DNA of 64,000 bases, from the NCBI GenBank assembly GCA_949592205.1, contig CATIUR010000002.1, positions 4,310,501 through 4,374,500 of the forward strand, in the 5' to 3' direction. This document shows, piece by piece, positions 36,385 to 46,290 of the stretch. How positions within the stretch are numbered: position 1 is the first letter of the stretch; every line of letters starts with the position of its first letter. The notes beneath the pieces were generated by a model. It saw only the letters and a list, made by a program, of their open reading frames with translations, searched no databases and was not told the DNA's origin. A program made the translations under genes and the position numbers. The stretch comes from Helichrysum umbraculigerum (lineage: Eukaryota > Streptophyta > Magnoliopsida > Asterales > Asteraceae).

Positions 36385-36395
36385 TCTATATATAG
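36385..36395 (-). promoter_or_regulatory. TATA box of the LTR promoter
   Basis: CTATATATAG on the minus strand, about 100 bases downstream of the periodic GTATACGG array. A matching box lies at about 45620-45630 in the 5' LTR, the copy that would drive the element. Confidence 0.6.
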
Positions 36396-36494
36396 AACTC
36401 GCACAACCGTATCCGTAGACCGTATCCAAAACTTCAAACGCACAACCGTATCGCAAACCCGAATAAAAATCAGATTTTAATCGCCTAAACGCAC

Positions 36495-36680
36495 GATACG
36501 GTTGAGCTAGGGCAAATACGGGAGAACTGGAGTGTATACGGGAGAACGTAGGGTGAATACGGGAGAACACAAGCCGTATACGGCTGTGCTAGGCCGTATA
36601 CGGTCTAGCTAGGCCGTATACGGTCTGTGCTAGGCCGTATACGGTCTAGTTTGGCCGTATACGGTCTAGTTCTCCCGTAT
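36495..36680 (-). promoter_or_regulatory. ~20-bp periodic array of (G)TATACGG/CCGTATAC units upstream of the LTR TATA box
   Basis: About nine units recur every 20-21 bp. The proximal ones read ATACGGGAGAAC and the distal ones GGCCGTATACGGTCTAG, which contain the palindrome CCGTATACGG. The position upstream of the TATA box and the two-helical-turn spacing suggest a tandem binding-site enhancer in U3. The duplicate array is at about 45730-45915. Confidence 0.7.
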
Positions 36681-37043
36681 CCTGATTCTTCGGTTCTTCG
36701 TTTCTTCGTTCGGGCGTAACTTCTTCGTCGTTTATCCGTTTTGAGTGATTCTCGCGCTCACGGTTTCGTAATTTCCTAACGAAGAAAATGACATAAGTTA
36801 GAGGTCAAAATTCCAAGTATAGATCAAATTGTGCTTAAATGCGTGAACGGAGGATTCAATGATCGTTTGTGCTCTATTTTACTCGTTTTTAGGTCTTTTT
36901 GGTTGATTCTTGAAACATCATCTATATTTTAGCCCTTATGATGAAATGTGATGTTTAAGTTCATATTTAAGTGTTTTCATTAATAATTGGGCTAAAATGG
37001 TGAGATAATGGCACACAAAAACATGACTTTTTGCGTGTCATCA

Positions 37044-39579
37044 AATATCCCACACTTAGACTTTGCTTGTCCTCAAGCAAAACTCAAAATTCTCACCTGC
37101 TTTTAGGAAAAACATTTTGAAAAAAACGAGTTTATTTTTGGGGTGAGTCAAAATATAACAAAAACAACCATCTTCATATACAAGTAACATATCCTAGAAA
37201 TAAGAGAAAGTAAGGTATTCCTTTCAGAGGCATGAAATGATTCTCTTAGGCATGCTTTCAATTCTCGCGATCTTGGAATATACATGACTAGGCGATCTCA
37301 CAAGGTGGTCACTCAATTCACTCAAGAAGTGTTTCGGGTTACCTATCAATCTAATCAAACGAAATCGCTCATAAGCCAGTCATGCAACATCCATCGTCAT
37401 AGGCTTGCTCGAGAATCATATCTCCACCACTTAGGTGAGGACGGTGCTAGCTATCCCAGGACATTCAAAGTGGGTTGTAATGGCAGGTGAGGGTTACGGG
37501 GTATGGATAAGTGGAAATTTTTAATTGTTATAAAGGGTTCTGCTTATCTTAGGACTTCTAAACTTTTGAAAAACATTATTTAAACAACCTTTTTAATGAA
37601 AACGGAAATGGATAACAGTACGGGAAGATAGCTATTTTGACTTCTATCTTTTGAAAATACACGAAGGAATTTATGACTTTTATAAGAGCGGGAATTTTCG
37701 AGAGATTTGAAGCACTTAGCTTTATTCTATTTTTTTTTTTTTTTTTTTTTTTCCTTTTCTTTTTCTTTTGTTTCTATTTTTTGGGCTTTTCTAGGGATTT
37801 TATTTTGTTTCTTTCTTTTGCCCTTTTGAAATCCTTTTCTTTCTTTCATCTTTTTCATCCTTTTGATGACTTTGCGTTCACTTGGTGTCAATTTTTCACA
37901 CCATAAACTCTCAACTTTTGATTTATCAAGGGAACGCACGCGAGAGAATTTGAGTAAACACTAGTATTTGTGATTTGGAGTGAAAACAAAAAGGACATTT
38001 AAATGACATTTTCCACAAGTTTAAAATTTCTAAGATAAGATTTTTGGTGGGTGTGGAATAAGTGGGTTAAGATTTAAAGGGTTTTGAAAGAAACGAACAG
38101 GTTAAGGCTCAACAGGGTTATCTAAGCGGATCATCAACACTAAAGATGAGTGTTGGAAGGGTTTTGGGCTTGAAGAGATATGATAAAAATGGGTTAAATC
38201 CTAAGGAATGTCAAGGTCATCTAACTGCACCTATACCGCGTACGGTACTCTACCAATGTGGTCTCGAAGTGCATACCAGGAGCAAGTTCTAATTCCGGAT
38301 GCATGCATCGGCACACTCAAACAAACGAATAGTGAAGCATTAAAGATGAATGCTTATATTGGCTCAAGATACCTCACTGCAAGTTTTTGGGTTTGTTTGT
38401 GCCTAGCCATGCGATGCCCCTTTTAGATTATCATTTTAGACCTAAGAAATTCCTATCTTATTTACTCTTAATTTCCAAAATACCCTACTCATATATGAAA
38501 ATGCTCCTTCTTAAGACATTTTGACTCAAAAATTTTGAAAATTTTTAGCAAAAGTGAGTTTTTTAAACAAATTGAGGAACATTTTCCGAGTTTGCTTTTG
38601 GAAACAAGAATCAAACAAGCAAACCTAAGGTATTCTATACCGCTATCCCACACTTAAAATTTTTAGCAAAAGTGAGTTTTTTAAACAAATTGAGGAACAT
38701 TTTCCGAGTTTGCTTTTGGAAACAAGAATCAAACAAGCAAACCTAAGGTATTCTATACCGCTATCCCACACTTAGAGGAACATTGTCCCTAATGTTCTCT
38801 TGAGTTGGGATTTGAGAAAAATCCCACACTTAGAGTTTGAACATATCGGAAAATGTTACTCAAGTGTTTGTTTTGGGCTGGAATCCCACACTTAGTGATA
38901 AGCTGGGGATATGGCATAGACTACTTTAATGAGAATTTAAAGCTAACAATCATATCAAAAACGAGAGTGAGAACGAGAGAACTCCCTTATTGAAGCGAAT
39001 GTAGAAGGATGGAATTCTGGAAGATGCGCTGAAGAGGAGATCCTGACAGGAATTCTTCTTTAGCGGCGGCTCCATGTAGATCTTTCGGCTTTGGCGTGCG
39101 CAGTTTACAATTTACAGCTTTGTCCTCCATCTTTACACTTCATTCACTCTCTTGTGAAGATATCTCGTAAGTGTGAACACGTTGGGTATATTTTTACCGA
39201 CTTCTTGTTATAGCTTTTTACCGAAAGTGCCTAAATCCAGAATGTGAAAAGATGTTTTCTAATTCAAAACGAGTTTTAAGTCATGTGTTTTTAAACGAGT
39301 TCGAGCATAATGCGTGAAAGTAGCACGCAAGTACCTCAAATGCTCGAAACACATGGCTTGATAAAATTTAATTCCTATTTCCTGGATTAGGTGGTAAAAG
39401 CTGAAGTGGTGTTTTGAAAGCATTTGGTATACCCAAGTGTGAAAGATAGTCAGAGATATATCACTTCTTGGAATTTAAAACTAATACTACTAATACTAAT
39501 ACTAAGGATACTTATTGCACGGGTTGCCTCCCGAGAAGCGCTTCTATTTAAAGTCGAGGGCTCGACTTTTCCTCTTGGA
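37044..39579 (-). other. 3' non-coding region of the Athila-like element, with PPT-like repeats
   Basis: This 2.5-kb stretch between the gag-protease stop and the 3' LTR has no ORF of note. It carries five CTAAGTGTGGGAT-like words on the element strand: next to the LTR at 37048-37060, and again near 38646, 38764, 38822 and 38884. It also has a 118-bp tandem duplication (about 38541-38776), a T-run at 37729-37752, and a GAGAAGCGCTTC / GGGTTGCCTCCC motif (39520-39548), a type of sequence often seen after the coding region in plant Athila/Tat elements. Confidence 0.7.
38541..38776. repeat. 118-bp tandem duplication in the Athila 3' region
   Basis: ATTTTTAGCAAAAGTGAG starts both copies (38541 and 38659), and both end with GCTATCCCACACTTA. 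The duplication therefore also duplicated a PPT-like word. Confidence 0.9.
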
Positions 39580-42500
39580 TCAGCCAGAAGAGGATCTCCC
39601 AGGACTTGGGATGCGGAATGGAAGTGTCCTGGGGTTCGGTGGGTAGAATCTCATAAGATGTCGTGTGACGACTTCTGTGATGTTCGGGATTCTTGCCACA
39701 TGAAGAGGATAGGTATGGAAATGCTCCTCAGCAGTTCTTTGCAAGTATAAAAGATCCATTATAGTATCTTGGACTGCCTTGGAGATTGGTCCATTAGTGT
39801 CCACAAGAGTGGCTCCATCGTGCTCAAGAGTTTCACGCACCGGTCGATCTGTCCGCAGGGTGTCCATAAATCCGAAGAAGCGTAGGTGGATGTCCTCATG
39901 AGTGGCATTGCTGATGTCCTGCCCTAGTTCTTCAATGGACCTGAATATGCCTTGGATCAGCTGTTTTTGATGGTCGGTATACGTGAGTTCTGGTTTCAGG
40001 AAGATGTTAATCATCCTGTTGTAAACCTCTCGTAACCCATTGTGGAATAGCTGTCTGGGCTGCTCCCATAGGATAGAACCGAAAATGTCTTTAAGTCGTT
40101 CAGAGACGAAATATGCAACGTTAACCGTCAAACCTTCTGGAACAGAAGAAGGGATGGCACGTGCTCTCTCGTCTGAACTGACGTGTTCTAACTTTTCGAC
40201 AATTATCTGGGCATGATGCTCGATAGTGCAGCTGATGAAAAACCTGTGTGGTGAGGACTCGTCAATGTGATTATTATCGGCCATAGAATCTAGAAGTCCC
40301 TTGAGATCCGCCATTAGCTGAACATCTACTTCGTTTTCAGGATTCCCAGTAGCATAATCCATGTTGTGTCTGAAATTTTGGAGAAACTCCATCTGTTGGT
40401 GCGAATATGGAAATGCGGACCTGATAAATTCTTGATACACCCGGCCATACGTGGTCTTCTGTGTTTCATAGAATTCCTCTTCATCGGGAAAAGGCTCATC
40501 ATTGTCTGATGATTCTCCTGCGAGGTCGTTGGCGAAGGCATTGATGCGACTAACTAGATGTTGCGGACTCAGGTAGGAGTTGGCTCGATAAACCTCATAT
40601 TCAGTCTCAATGTCCTCAATAATATCCCTCTGATGTTGCGTGTATTCAATAGTAGAATCTCGTATAATCGCAATCAGAGTTTGGAAATCCTCCTCGTGTT
40701 CTTCAATAGCACTAAGCATTTCTTCTGGTTCAGACACGATTGGGATTTCGGTATTTCCTGTAGTAGGAGGAGGGATAATGACTGGAGGGAGAATGATTGG
40801 AGTGTGGTGAAGGCGAATGGAGTGGGTATCGATCGGAACATCCATGAGAACGATATCGTCCTCGTCACTCTCGGTTGCTGAAGTGTCTGGAAACTCAACA
40901 GCGTCGGTGAGTGGCTGAGACTCGTCGGTGATCTGTGATACTGGCTGGGAAGAGTCCATCTCGATATCCCTCTCGTCTTGGGAATATGAATCATCACCTG
41001 ATCCAAATGTACCTCCAAGCTCGAAATGTGATCGAGGCTCGGATGAGTCAAGGGGTGGAATCCCTCGAGGAGGTATATGTGGCTTAAGTAGAGACTCATC
41101 ATCCAAGGAGTGGTCAATCGAAGGTTCCTTTGAGTCGCTCTCCGGCAGAGGGATGTAGTTCAAAGCATAGTCTATCTGCATGATCTCTGCGGTCGGAGGG
41201 TGTGTCTCAGGAATGTGTGGCGGTGTAGCTTCCTCTGGCTCTTCCTCCTCTTCTTCTTCCTCAGTCTCCTCTTCTATCTCTTCTTCCTCAGTGTCGGAAG
41301 TAATTGTGATGGGCTCGTCAGACATAGGGGTGTCTGGTTCAGAATCATCATCCGTGGTAACTCTTCCTGTCGAAATCGCACATATCTCTGCATGCTCTGT
41401 GATAGACTGATCAGCTTGATCGATCTTGAAGGTGATAGTCTCTCCATGAGATCTAAGACTGATAGTCTGAGAATAAACATCTATGATAGTGCGTGCGGTG
41501 TTCAAAAATGGTCTACCTAAGATGATAGGGATATGGACATCCTCCTGAATGTCCATCACTACAAAGTCTGTGGGAAATAGGAACTTATCAACTTGAACCA
41601 TGATGTTCTCAGCTATTCCCTTAGGGTGTCTAATGGATTGGTCAGCTAGCTGGACACTCATGTTGGTCGGTTTAAGGGGTCCTAATTCCAATCTAGTGTA
41701 AAGCGAATAGGGCATCAGGTTGATACTGGCTCCTAGGTCGGCTAGAGAGTGTATCATGCCCGAGTGATAGATCGAACAGGGTAGGGTAAAGCGTCCAGTA
41801 TCACCTAATTTCTCAGGGATAGAGTTCTTTATAAGAGCTGAACATTCCGCGTTCAGTGGGACATTGGGTACTTCGGGTACCTTATCCTTGGTTGACAAGA
41901 GTTTTAGGATGTATTTTGAACTGGAAGGGGTTCGGGACACGGTGTCTACGAACTTTCCATCGAGACGGAAGTCGTTAGCCTTATAGGCTTTCTTAAGACG
42001 GCCGGGAAACGGAATGCGTACTTCCCTTTGTGGTGTAGGGACAGACGGGGACTCAACTGTTGGTGGGACAGGAGTATCTTCCTTCACCGGAGAAGGAGTG
42101 GGAGGTTGGCTCGGTGCCACCTTCTTGTCTGTAGTACTCATATGTTTGGCCTCTTCTACGTGTGGGTTCTGTACCGTGTTACTAGGGAGATTACCTTGAG
42201 GCCTAGAGTCAAGACGTTGGGCTAGCTGTCCTATCTGGGTCTCAAGATTTTTGAGAACGGCCAGTTGGTTCCTAATGAATAGGTCGGTTTGGTCCTGTCT
42301 AGCGCTAGTCTTTTGGTTAATTTGGTGCTGGCCTTGGATGAACTTAGTGAGGGTATCATCCGTACTAGTAATGGGCACTATGGTTTTAGAGGGTTCGGTT
42401 GATTGAGCTGCGTCGGGTGCAGTCAATGATAGTGGTTGGTTATAGGTAAGTTGGGGTTGTTGTTGGTAAGAAGGGTACCTAGGTTGGTAGTTGGGCTGAA

Positions 42501-43617
42501 AGGGTGGTTGGTTTCTAGGTGGGTATTGGGTGTCTCTAGTCCTAGGCGGAGAGGTTCGAGCGAAGCCAGGTGGATTTTGTTGGCGAGCTGGAAATTGAGC
42601 GTAGTAAACCGTTCCGTCAGCAGGATCCTCGTACTCAACCCTATAACTTTCTGTTGGGAGGTTGGCACAGTTCTGGCATGCATTAACTTGATGGGCGTGC
42701 TGGGATGGTTTCTTCATTTCGCCGATCTGCTTCGTCAGATGCTCGATCTTCTCTGTCAGAGACTTGATAGCTTCGGTTTGGAATGGATTGGGTGCAGCAA
42801 TCGGTGCTGATGGTGAGGAATGCTCACCAGAGTTCCAGTCGTGATGGTGCATCGTCATATTCTCGATCAAGTTCCAAGCTTCCTCATCGGTGAGTTGCAT
42901 GAAGTTGCCCTGAGCAGCGGCGTCAAGGGTAGTGCGATGGTTTGGAGCAAGACCGTTGTAAAACGTGCACAGCTGGCTGGTTTTCTCTATAAGGTGGTTA
43001 GGGCATTTGTTCAACAGACTCTTGTATCTCTCCCATGCTGTGTAGATAGACTCATCATGAGCTTGGTGGAAGTTCATAATGTCATTCTTGTACTTGGTTT
43101 GCTTAGCCGGAGGAAAGTACTTAGTAAGGAATTTTGTAGCCATATCCGTCCAGGAGGTGATAGAGCCGGTCTCTAATCCCTCAAACCAAGTCAAAGCGTG
43201 GTGAGTAAGCGAATAGGGGAATAGGTATAGACGGACTATATCCTGATCAACCCCGTTCTGCTTGTACGAGTTGGTAGTCTGAATGAATCGGTTGATGTGG
43301 GCGTTAGGATCGTCATGGGGTAAACCATGGAATTGGCAGAATTCCTTGATAAGCTGAACGATATGATGTTTAAGCTCGAAGGACGCGCCGTCGATGACCG
43401 GATAGCTGATGGGTCCACCTCGACCTTCAATTGATGGTTTGGTGCTATCGGCAAGCGTGACACGTGCAGCCATCGGTTGTCGGTTGCGGAAGCGTTTCTC
43501 CTTGCGGATCGTTCGGATGATCGTCTCAGGATCGGGTACGAAAGTGAGAGATTCGAATCCGGATGATCGGGTCAAATATCGTTGTGTGCTGTGGGAAGGA
43601 ATTTTCGAATGGAACAA
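39580..43617 (-). CDS. Gag-protease polyprotein with unknown ~540-residue C-terminal extension (1345 aa)
   Basis: The reading frame is intact. Residues ~80-235 form a plant retrotransposon Gag (capsid) domain (LYLFPYSLTHHALTWFEGL, then FLTKYFPPAKQTKYKNDIMN). A degenerate zinc knuckle follows (CQNC near residue 313, without the usual His and final Cys), then a Gln/Pro-rich linker. The retropepsin-like protease has its active-site segment ADLGASINLMPYSL at about residue 625 (Asp-Leu-Gly, as in Athila, rather than Asp-Ser/Thr-Gly) and the flap/end motif IPIILGRPFLNTARTIID. From ~775 comes a run of Glu, and from ~800 to 1345 a region I cannot assign. No YADD-type reverse transcriptase, RNase H or integrase motifs occur. 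The product should form virus-like particles and cleave them, but needs pol from another element. The start codon was taken as the first Met of the frame, ~110 bases inside the PBS. Confidence 0.9.
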   Translation of the reverse strand: MFHSKIPSHSTQRYLTRSSGFESLTFVPDPETIIRTIRKEKRFRNRQPMAARVTLADSTKPSIEGRGGPISYPVIDGASFELKHHIVQLIKEFCQFHGLPHDDPNAHINRFIQTTNSYKQNGVDQDIVRLYLFPYSLTHHALTWFEGLETGSITSWTDMATKFLTKYFPPAKQTKYKNDIMNFHQAHDESIYTAWERYKSLLNKCPNHLIEKTSQLCTFYNGLAPNHRTTLDAAAQGNFMQLTDEEAWNLIENMTMHHHDWNSGEHSSPSAPIAAPNPFQTEAIKSLTEKIEHLTKQIGEMKKPSQHAHQVNACQNCANLPTESYRVEYEDPADGTVYYAQFPARQQNPPGFARTSPPRTRDTQYPPRNQPPFQPNYQPRYPSYQQQPQLTYNQPLSLTAPDAAQSTEPSKTIVPITSTDDTLTKFIQGQHQINQKTSARQDQTDLFIRNQLAVLKNLETQIGQLAQRLDSRPQGNLPSNTVQNPHVEEAKHMSTTDKKVAPSQPPTPSPVKEDTPVPPTVESPSVPTPQREVRIPFPGRLKKAYKANDFRLDGKFVDTVSRTPSSSKYILKLLSTKDKVPEVPNVPLNAECSALIKNSIPEKLGDTGRFTLPCSIYHSGMIHSLADLGASINLMPYSLYTRLELGPLKPTNMSVQLADQSIRHPKGIAENIMVQVDKFLFPTDFVVMDIQEDVHIPIILGRPFLNTARTIIDVYSQTISLRSHGETITFKIDQADQSITEHAEICAISTGRVTTDDDSEPDTPMSDEPITITSDTEEEEIEEETEEEEEEEEPEEATPPHIPETHPPTAEIMQIDYALNYIPLPESDSKEPSIDHSLDDESLLKPHIPPRGIPPLDSSEPRSHFELGGTFGSGDDSYSQDERDIEMDSSQPVSQITDESQPLTDAVEFPDTSATESDEDDIVLMDVPIDTHSIRLHHTPIILPPVIIPPPTTGNTEIPIVSEPEEMLSAIEEHEEDFQTLIAIIRDSTIEYTQHQRDIIEDIETEYEVYRANSYLSPQHLVSRINAFANDLAGESSDNDEPFPDEEEFYETQKTTYGRVYQEFIRSAFPYSHQQMEFLQNFRHNMDYATGNPENEVDVQLMADLKGLLDSMADNNHIDESSPHRFFISCTIEHHAQIIVEKLEHVSSDERARAIPSSVPEGLTVNVAYFVSERLKDIFGSILWEQPRQLFHNGLREVYNRMINIFLKPELTYTDHQKQLIQGIFRSIEELGQDISNATHEDIHLRFFGFMDTLRTDRPVRETLEHDGATLVDTNGPISKAVQDTIMDLLYLQRTAEEHFHTYPLHVARIPNITEVVTRHLMRFYPPNPRTLPFRIPSPGRSSSG

Positions 43618-43703
43618 GGAAAAATGAAAACTAAACTAAACTAAACTACGGGATACTAGAAAGAAAAAATTCGTCTGGAACGTCTTCAGATCTTACGGCT
43701 GAC

Positions 43704-43721
43704 TCCCCGGCAGCGGCGCCA
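43704..43721 (-). other. Primer-binding site, tRNA-Asp type
   Basis: The minus strand reads TGGCGCCGCTGCCGGGGA starting 7 bases after the 5' LTR. It matches the 3' end of plant tRNA-Asp with one mismatch, the primer used by Athila elements. Confidence 0.88.
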
Positions 43722-43728
43722 AAAAGCT

Positions 43729-46278
43729 TGATGCCGCCTGAACGGTCGGTCGCGATTTTACTCGCGTCGTTGCGGACCTCTCGTTTAGAGCGGCGATCAG
43801 AGGGTTTTAAAATTTATATTTGCGGGGCCTAAGTATACCTAGTTACTATTGGTGTATAGCAGCAAGGATGACCTAGGGTCGTTCTCTGAGTCAGTGTATT
43901 GTGGATCGTGGACGAAACAGGCGTACTTATCAATCTAGCGGGTTTTTAAAAGATTTTTGATTGGTGGTTTTGTTTTTGGTTTTTTTATACTTAGGCAGGA
44001 AATGTAAATTAAAGCAGATAAAGTAAATGTAGATAGCAGATAATCTAGAGAGGGTGTTTGCTATGATTTCGGTAGCCTTATTGATTGGAATGATGTATGA
44101 TGTATGAAAACATGTTCTAAAGGTTTGTATTTTATTTATTTCAGGTATCTGTGGAGTAAGCACTAGCCCCCTACTGATAGAGTTCTCGATCAGTATGTCA
44201 CTGGGCGACTAGGCTATCATGATTCTGATCGGAGTAGTTTATCCAGCCCACAACACTAACCGGTGAAGGTATAGTGACCCTTATCTGGGATGAAACCCTG
44301 GGTGCATGAATAAGGCGACAAACCAACTCGATGTCCGACCTTTCTTAACCCCACAATAATACCTAATCTAAACAAAGCATTTAAGACCAAGTTTATAGAG
44401 TGTGCTTGATTACTTTCTATCGATGGTTTAGTGAGTCTGGGTGTTGGGTCATGATTCGGTGATTCACATAGACTGATAGCGACGACTCTTTCCGTGATTA
44501 CCACACTGTACTCCACTGAAAGTGTTTCCATTGATGAACCAAGGACCTAGTCGGTACCAGCTCTGCTGATCACAGATTTACCGTTATTCCACAAGGCTTA
44601 GTAACTGCGGTTTTTCCTCGGCTTCCACGTATTAACTACACCGGAGGTGTTGTCGACGCTATACAGAGTAATCAACCGACTTACGGTACCTTACATTGCT
44701 TCACAAAGGCTAACCCAGACTACTTAACTAAGTTTGTATTTAAGCATAATATTATCCATCTATGATATAAACCAGCCCTTACTTTTAAGTCCCAATAAAT
44801 CCCTAACTTGTCAACAGTGTAATATTCACGTTCAGTTAGAAAACCATATTTCCACGGGTACAGTGTACTTTGCGTTCAGAATAGAAAGCATTATTTCCAC
44901 GGCTCCAGTGTACTTGGCGTTCAGTTAGAAAACCATATTTCCATAATCACAGTGTACTTTGCGTTCAGATTAGAAAGCAGTATTTCCACGATGACGATGT
45001 ACTTAGCGTTCACTTAGAAAGCGATATTTACACGATTAACAAATCAGACCATGTTCATGTTTGACACAGATAACTAAGTACCTTTGATGGGGTTCGCGAC
45101 GTCCCATCATTAAGGCCGTAATCACGTTTACTGGTTGAAAGGCGATTAGTTTGATAGGTTTAAAATCATAAATAGAAAGTGAATCAAAGCACTAATTTTC
45201 ATAGCATCATTCCAACCAATTTACGACTAACTACATCATAGCAAACACGCAATATCACTACTCGCTAATCATGGCAACCAATCCTAAATCTAGCATGACA
45301 ACAGTAATAACAATCATCATAATGAAATAGATAAAGGATAGATATAACCGTAATAAGAGCGTAGCTGAATACAACTTGAACGTTACACGAGCAGAACTTC
45401 TAGTACGCGCCAAGCGATATTACAATATTGCCCCTTCTAACTAGCCGCTAATCTACGACTAATTATATCCTAATATTTCTCCTCTAACTCCTAAGAGTAG
45501 TGCTAGAGAGAGAAATCTACTAACTAAACTAAGAAATTAAAAACGTAAAAGAGTGATTGTTGGAGTGATTGATGGATGTGTGGATGTGTGTTGATTGTTG
45601 AAAATGAAGAAATGAAGCCTCTATATATAGAACTCGCACAACCGTATCCGTAGACCGTATCCAAAACTTCAAATGCACAACCGTATCGCAAACCCGAATA
45701 AAAATCAGATTTTAATCGCCTAAACGCACGATACGGTTGAGCTAGGGCAAATACGGGAGAACTGGAGTGTATACGGGAGAACGTAGGGTGAATACGGGAG
45801 AACACAAGCCGTATACGGCTGTGCTAGGCCGTATACGGTCTAGCTAGGCCGTATACGGTCTGTGCTAGGCCGTATACGGTCTAGTTTGGCCGTATACGGT
45901 CTAGTTCTCCCGTATCCTGATTCTTCGGTTCTTCGTTTCTTCGTTCGGGCGTAACTTCTTCGTCGTTTATCCGTTTTGAGTGATTCTCGCGCTCACGGTT
46001 TCGTAATTTCCTAACGAAGAAAATGACATAAGTTAGAGGTCAAAATTCCAAGTATAGATCAAATTGTGCTTAAATGCGTGAACGGAGGATTCAATGATCG
46101 TTTGTGCTCTATTTTACTCGTTTTTAGGTCTTTTTGGTTGATTCTTGAAACATCATCTATATTTTAGCCCTTATGATGAAATGTGATGTTTAAGTTCATA
46201 TTTAAGTGTTTTCATTAATAATTGGGCTAAAATGGTGAGATAATGGCACACAAAAACATGACTTTTTGCGTGTCATCA
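43729..46278 (-). repeat. 5' LTR of the Athila-like element (2550 bp)
   Basis: Same length as 34494-37043 with only two differences noticed. It carries the promoter copy (array ~45730-45915, TATA ~45620-45630) that would transcribe the gag-protease gene towards lower coordinates. Confidence 0.95.
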
Positions 46279-46290
46279 ATTTACTACAAG

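Larger units (their letters stand above)
34494..37043 (-). repeat. 3' LTR of the Athila-like element (2550 bp)
   Basis: Element-sense start TGATGACACGC at 37043, end CGGCATCA at 34494. It contains the ~20-bp periodic array (36495-36680), a TATA box (36385-36395) and a 44-45-bp five-unit array (35592-35805) in what should be R/U5. Confidence 0.95.
34494..46278 (-). mobile_element. Athila-like Ty3/gypsy LTR element encoding gag-protease only
   Basis: The LTRs are 34494-37043 and 43729-46278, both exactly 2550 bp. They differ at only two positions noticed by eye (34504/43739 and 36439/45674). Target duplication ATTTA lies at 34489-34493 and 46279-46283. On the minus strand the PBS directly follows the 5' LTR and matches tRNA-Asp, as in Athila. 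A single ORF covers gag and protease. No reverse transcriptase, RNase H or integrase is present in the 6.7-kb internal region, so the element is non-autonomous. It inserted in an intron of the Ulp1 gene of the surrounding MULE, very recently judging from its LTRs. Confidence 0.95.

Noticed and set aside
37727..37939. Lysine/glutamate-rich ORF on the minus strand and Phe-rich ORF on the plus strand
   Set aside because: Both are translations of a T-run and adjacent pyrimidine-rich sequence in the Athila 3' non-coding region.
42436..42810. Plus-strand ORFs of 100-150 codons between 39424 and 43627
   Set aside because: They are antisense shadows of the 1345-codon gag-protease frame. None has a domain or a promoter.
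43704..43721. tRNA-like sequence at the PBS (and at 27486 and 61533)
   Set aside because: Only 12-18 bases match tRNA 3' ends. No cloverleaf can be formed, so these are primer-binding sites and not tRNA genes.
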